This document shows positions 4,420 to 5,349 of a DNA stretch of 5,349 bases, in pieces; the first letter of the stretch is position 1; each line of letters begins with the position of its first letter. Where the stretch lies: positions 1 to 5,349 of the forward strand of contig BNUY01000175.1 in assembly GCA_025997715.1 (NCBI GenBank), in the 5' to 3' direction. The DNA is from Spirochaetia bacterium. Its GTDB lineage: Bacteria; Spirochaetota; Spirochaetia; Treponematales; Breznakiellaceae. Made by a program: the position numbers and the translations under genes. The notes beneath the pieces are model-generated. The model was given only the letters and a program-made list of their open reading frames with translations. It was not told the origin of the DNA and made no database searches.

Positions 4420-5349
4420 CCTTCTGGCAGTCAACGCTGCCGGGGGAATGTTGGACCAAGCGGTGGAGATGTTCAAGAGCCGAATCCAGCGCCCGCTGGA
4501 GCGAAATAATATTCAGGGACTCTTTTTTTTCCGCAAGCCTTTGCTTGAGATCCACGCTGACATCAGGGCTTTCCATGACCCGCCGGTAGGGTGTCTTCGC
4601 TTCTTTTTCGTAGACCCGGCGGGTCTTTTGCCCCACCTGAATTTTGTTGATACACTTGAGATTCGGGTAGAAAAAGTTGTACAGCGGGTTCATCACCTGG
4701 TAGACGGAGGAGAGAGCGGACAGTGCGTCATCCCCTTCAAAACGTCCGTAACCCACGGTTTTACGCACCATATCGCCGTTTTTCTGCTCAACATAGGCGT
4801 TGTCGTTTTTGTGGTACTGGCGACCTCTGGTGAAATTAATCTCATTGGTTTCGCACCAGTCTTTCAGATGCCAGTTGATGAATTCCGAGCCGTTGTCGCT
4901 GTCGATGCCTTTGAGGGGCACGGGGAAGGAGGTGCGGATGTCCTCAAATTGTTCCAGTGTCCACTTGCGGGCCTTGTTTTTGAGAGCACGGAACTCCGAC
5001 CAGCAAAGGGCCACGTCGGTGAGGCTCAAGGTGTAAGCAAATTCGCCCTCGGCATAGCCGCCATCGTGGGAAACGGTGTCAACCTCGGTGAACCCAGGCT
5101 TTTTGTCGTCCCAATGCCAGAAGGTGCGTACGGGAATTTGTTGTTTCAGGAGGGTGCCGGGTTTGGTGGCGCAGGTTCCCTTAGTTTTACACCGCTTTCT
5201 TTCGCTTCTGAGCATACGCTCGACCGTAGAGCGGCTTATTTCGGCTGTCTTGACCTTCGCCGCCGGGGGCAGTTTCAAGCCCTTGTCCGCGAACAGCGCT
5301 TCAAGGTTTTCACGGATCATCGGTATCAGGCGTTTGCCGCAGATGCCCC
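4409..5349 (-). CDS. DDE (rve-type integrase core) IS transposase, 5' end outside window
   Basis: The frame runs from the right edge of the window to a TAG at 4411-4409. Before the ATG at 5320 it continues open with GICGKRLIP, which belongs to the conserved 'ICGKRL' stretch of this transposase group, so that ATG is internal and an N-terminal helix-turn-helix region probably lies outside. Counting from that ATG, residues 29-38 (SRSTVERMLR) are a DNA-binding-like helix, and 54-70 (PGTLLKQQIPVRTFWHW) lead into the catalytic core. The acidic triad is D81 in FTEVDTVSHDG, D142 in GIDSDNGSEF and E178 in NAYVEQKNGD, with exactly 35 residues between the last two, the classic spacing. The C-terminal region (LYNFFYPNLK, then TPYRRVMESPDV) is also typical of the group. 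No stop or frameshift is visible, so the enzyme may be active. The exact IS family (IS481-like or another rve group) cannot be fixed from this part. Confidence 0.9.
   Translation of the reverse strand, partial: GICGKRLIPMIRENLEALFADKGLKLPPAAKVKTAEISRSTVERMLRSERKRCKTKGTCATKPGTLLKQQIPVRTFWHWDDKKPGFTEVDTVSHDGGYAEGEFAYTLSLTDVALCWSEFRALKNKARKWTLEQFEDIRTSFPVPLKGIDSDNGSEFINWHLKDWCETNEINFTRGRQYHKNDNAYVEQKNGDMVRKTVGYGRFEGDDALSALSSVYQVMNPLYNFFYPNLKCINKIQVGQKTRRVYEKEAKTPYRRVMESPDVSVDLKQRLAEKKESLNIISLQRALDSALEHLHRLVQHSPGSVDCQKAHG

Larger units (their letters stand above)
4358..5349 (-). mobile_element. Insertion sequence, 3' end and most of the transposase (other end outside window)
   Basis: The element is defined by the rve-type DDE transposase on the - strand and by tandem terminal repeats just past its stop codon. 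The outer end is placed near 4358, where TGTCTCAC begins and the outer repeat starts; this boundary is a guess within a few bases because the other end and any target duplication are not visible. Confidence 0.6.

Noticed and set aside
4800..5036. Plus-strand frame opposite the transposase
   Set aside because: It is a shadow of the conserved transposase core on the other strand, with no ribosome site or recognisable motif.

Overview
The window looks like a spirochaete chromosome, most likely a gut Treponema of the termite-symbiont type. This is an inference from three things: a run of exported envelope proteins with CsgG/LPP20-like features, roughly balanced GC content, and a VapC-type toxin-antitoxin pair beside an insertion sequence. 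No rRNA or other taxonomic marker is present, so the assignment is moderate at best.

Left part (1-3299), all on the + strand: four tightly packed genes for envelope proteins. The first is the C-terminal part of an LPP20-like protein whose start lies left of the window. It is followed by a secreted protein that joins a CsgG/LpoB-like domain, a charged coiled coil and a probable outer-membrane beta-barrel. Next come a small secreted beta-rich (lipocalin-like) protein and a lipoprotein with a textbook lipobox. Overlaps and short gaps suggest one transcription unit building or decorating the outer membrane.

Middle part (3300-4313): a compact type II toxin-antitoxin module with its own sigma70-type promoter, a 13-bp palindrome over the -10 box, a short antitoxin with an AF2212/DUF104-like N-terminus, and a PIN-domain VapC toxin starting at a GTG inside the antitoxin's end. 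The module is bracketed by two direct copies (256 bp, about 94% identical, no gaps) of the lipoprotein gene's 3' end plus its downstream hairpin. The upstream copy is part of the intact lipoprotein gene; the downstream copy is a headless gene fragment. This arrangement is the most unusual thing in the window.

Right part (about 4358-5349): one end of an insertion sequence read on the - strand. It encodes a DDE (rve-type) transposase with D81, D142 and E178 (D142-35-E178), cut by the right edge of the window. Its 3' end carries two tandem imperfect 20-bp repeats 35 bp apart and an 8-bp perfect inverted repeat enclosing the transposase stop codon. No tRNA, rRNA, CRISPR array or complete second IS end is visible.
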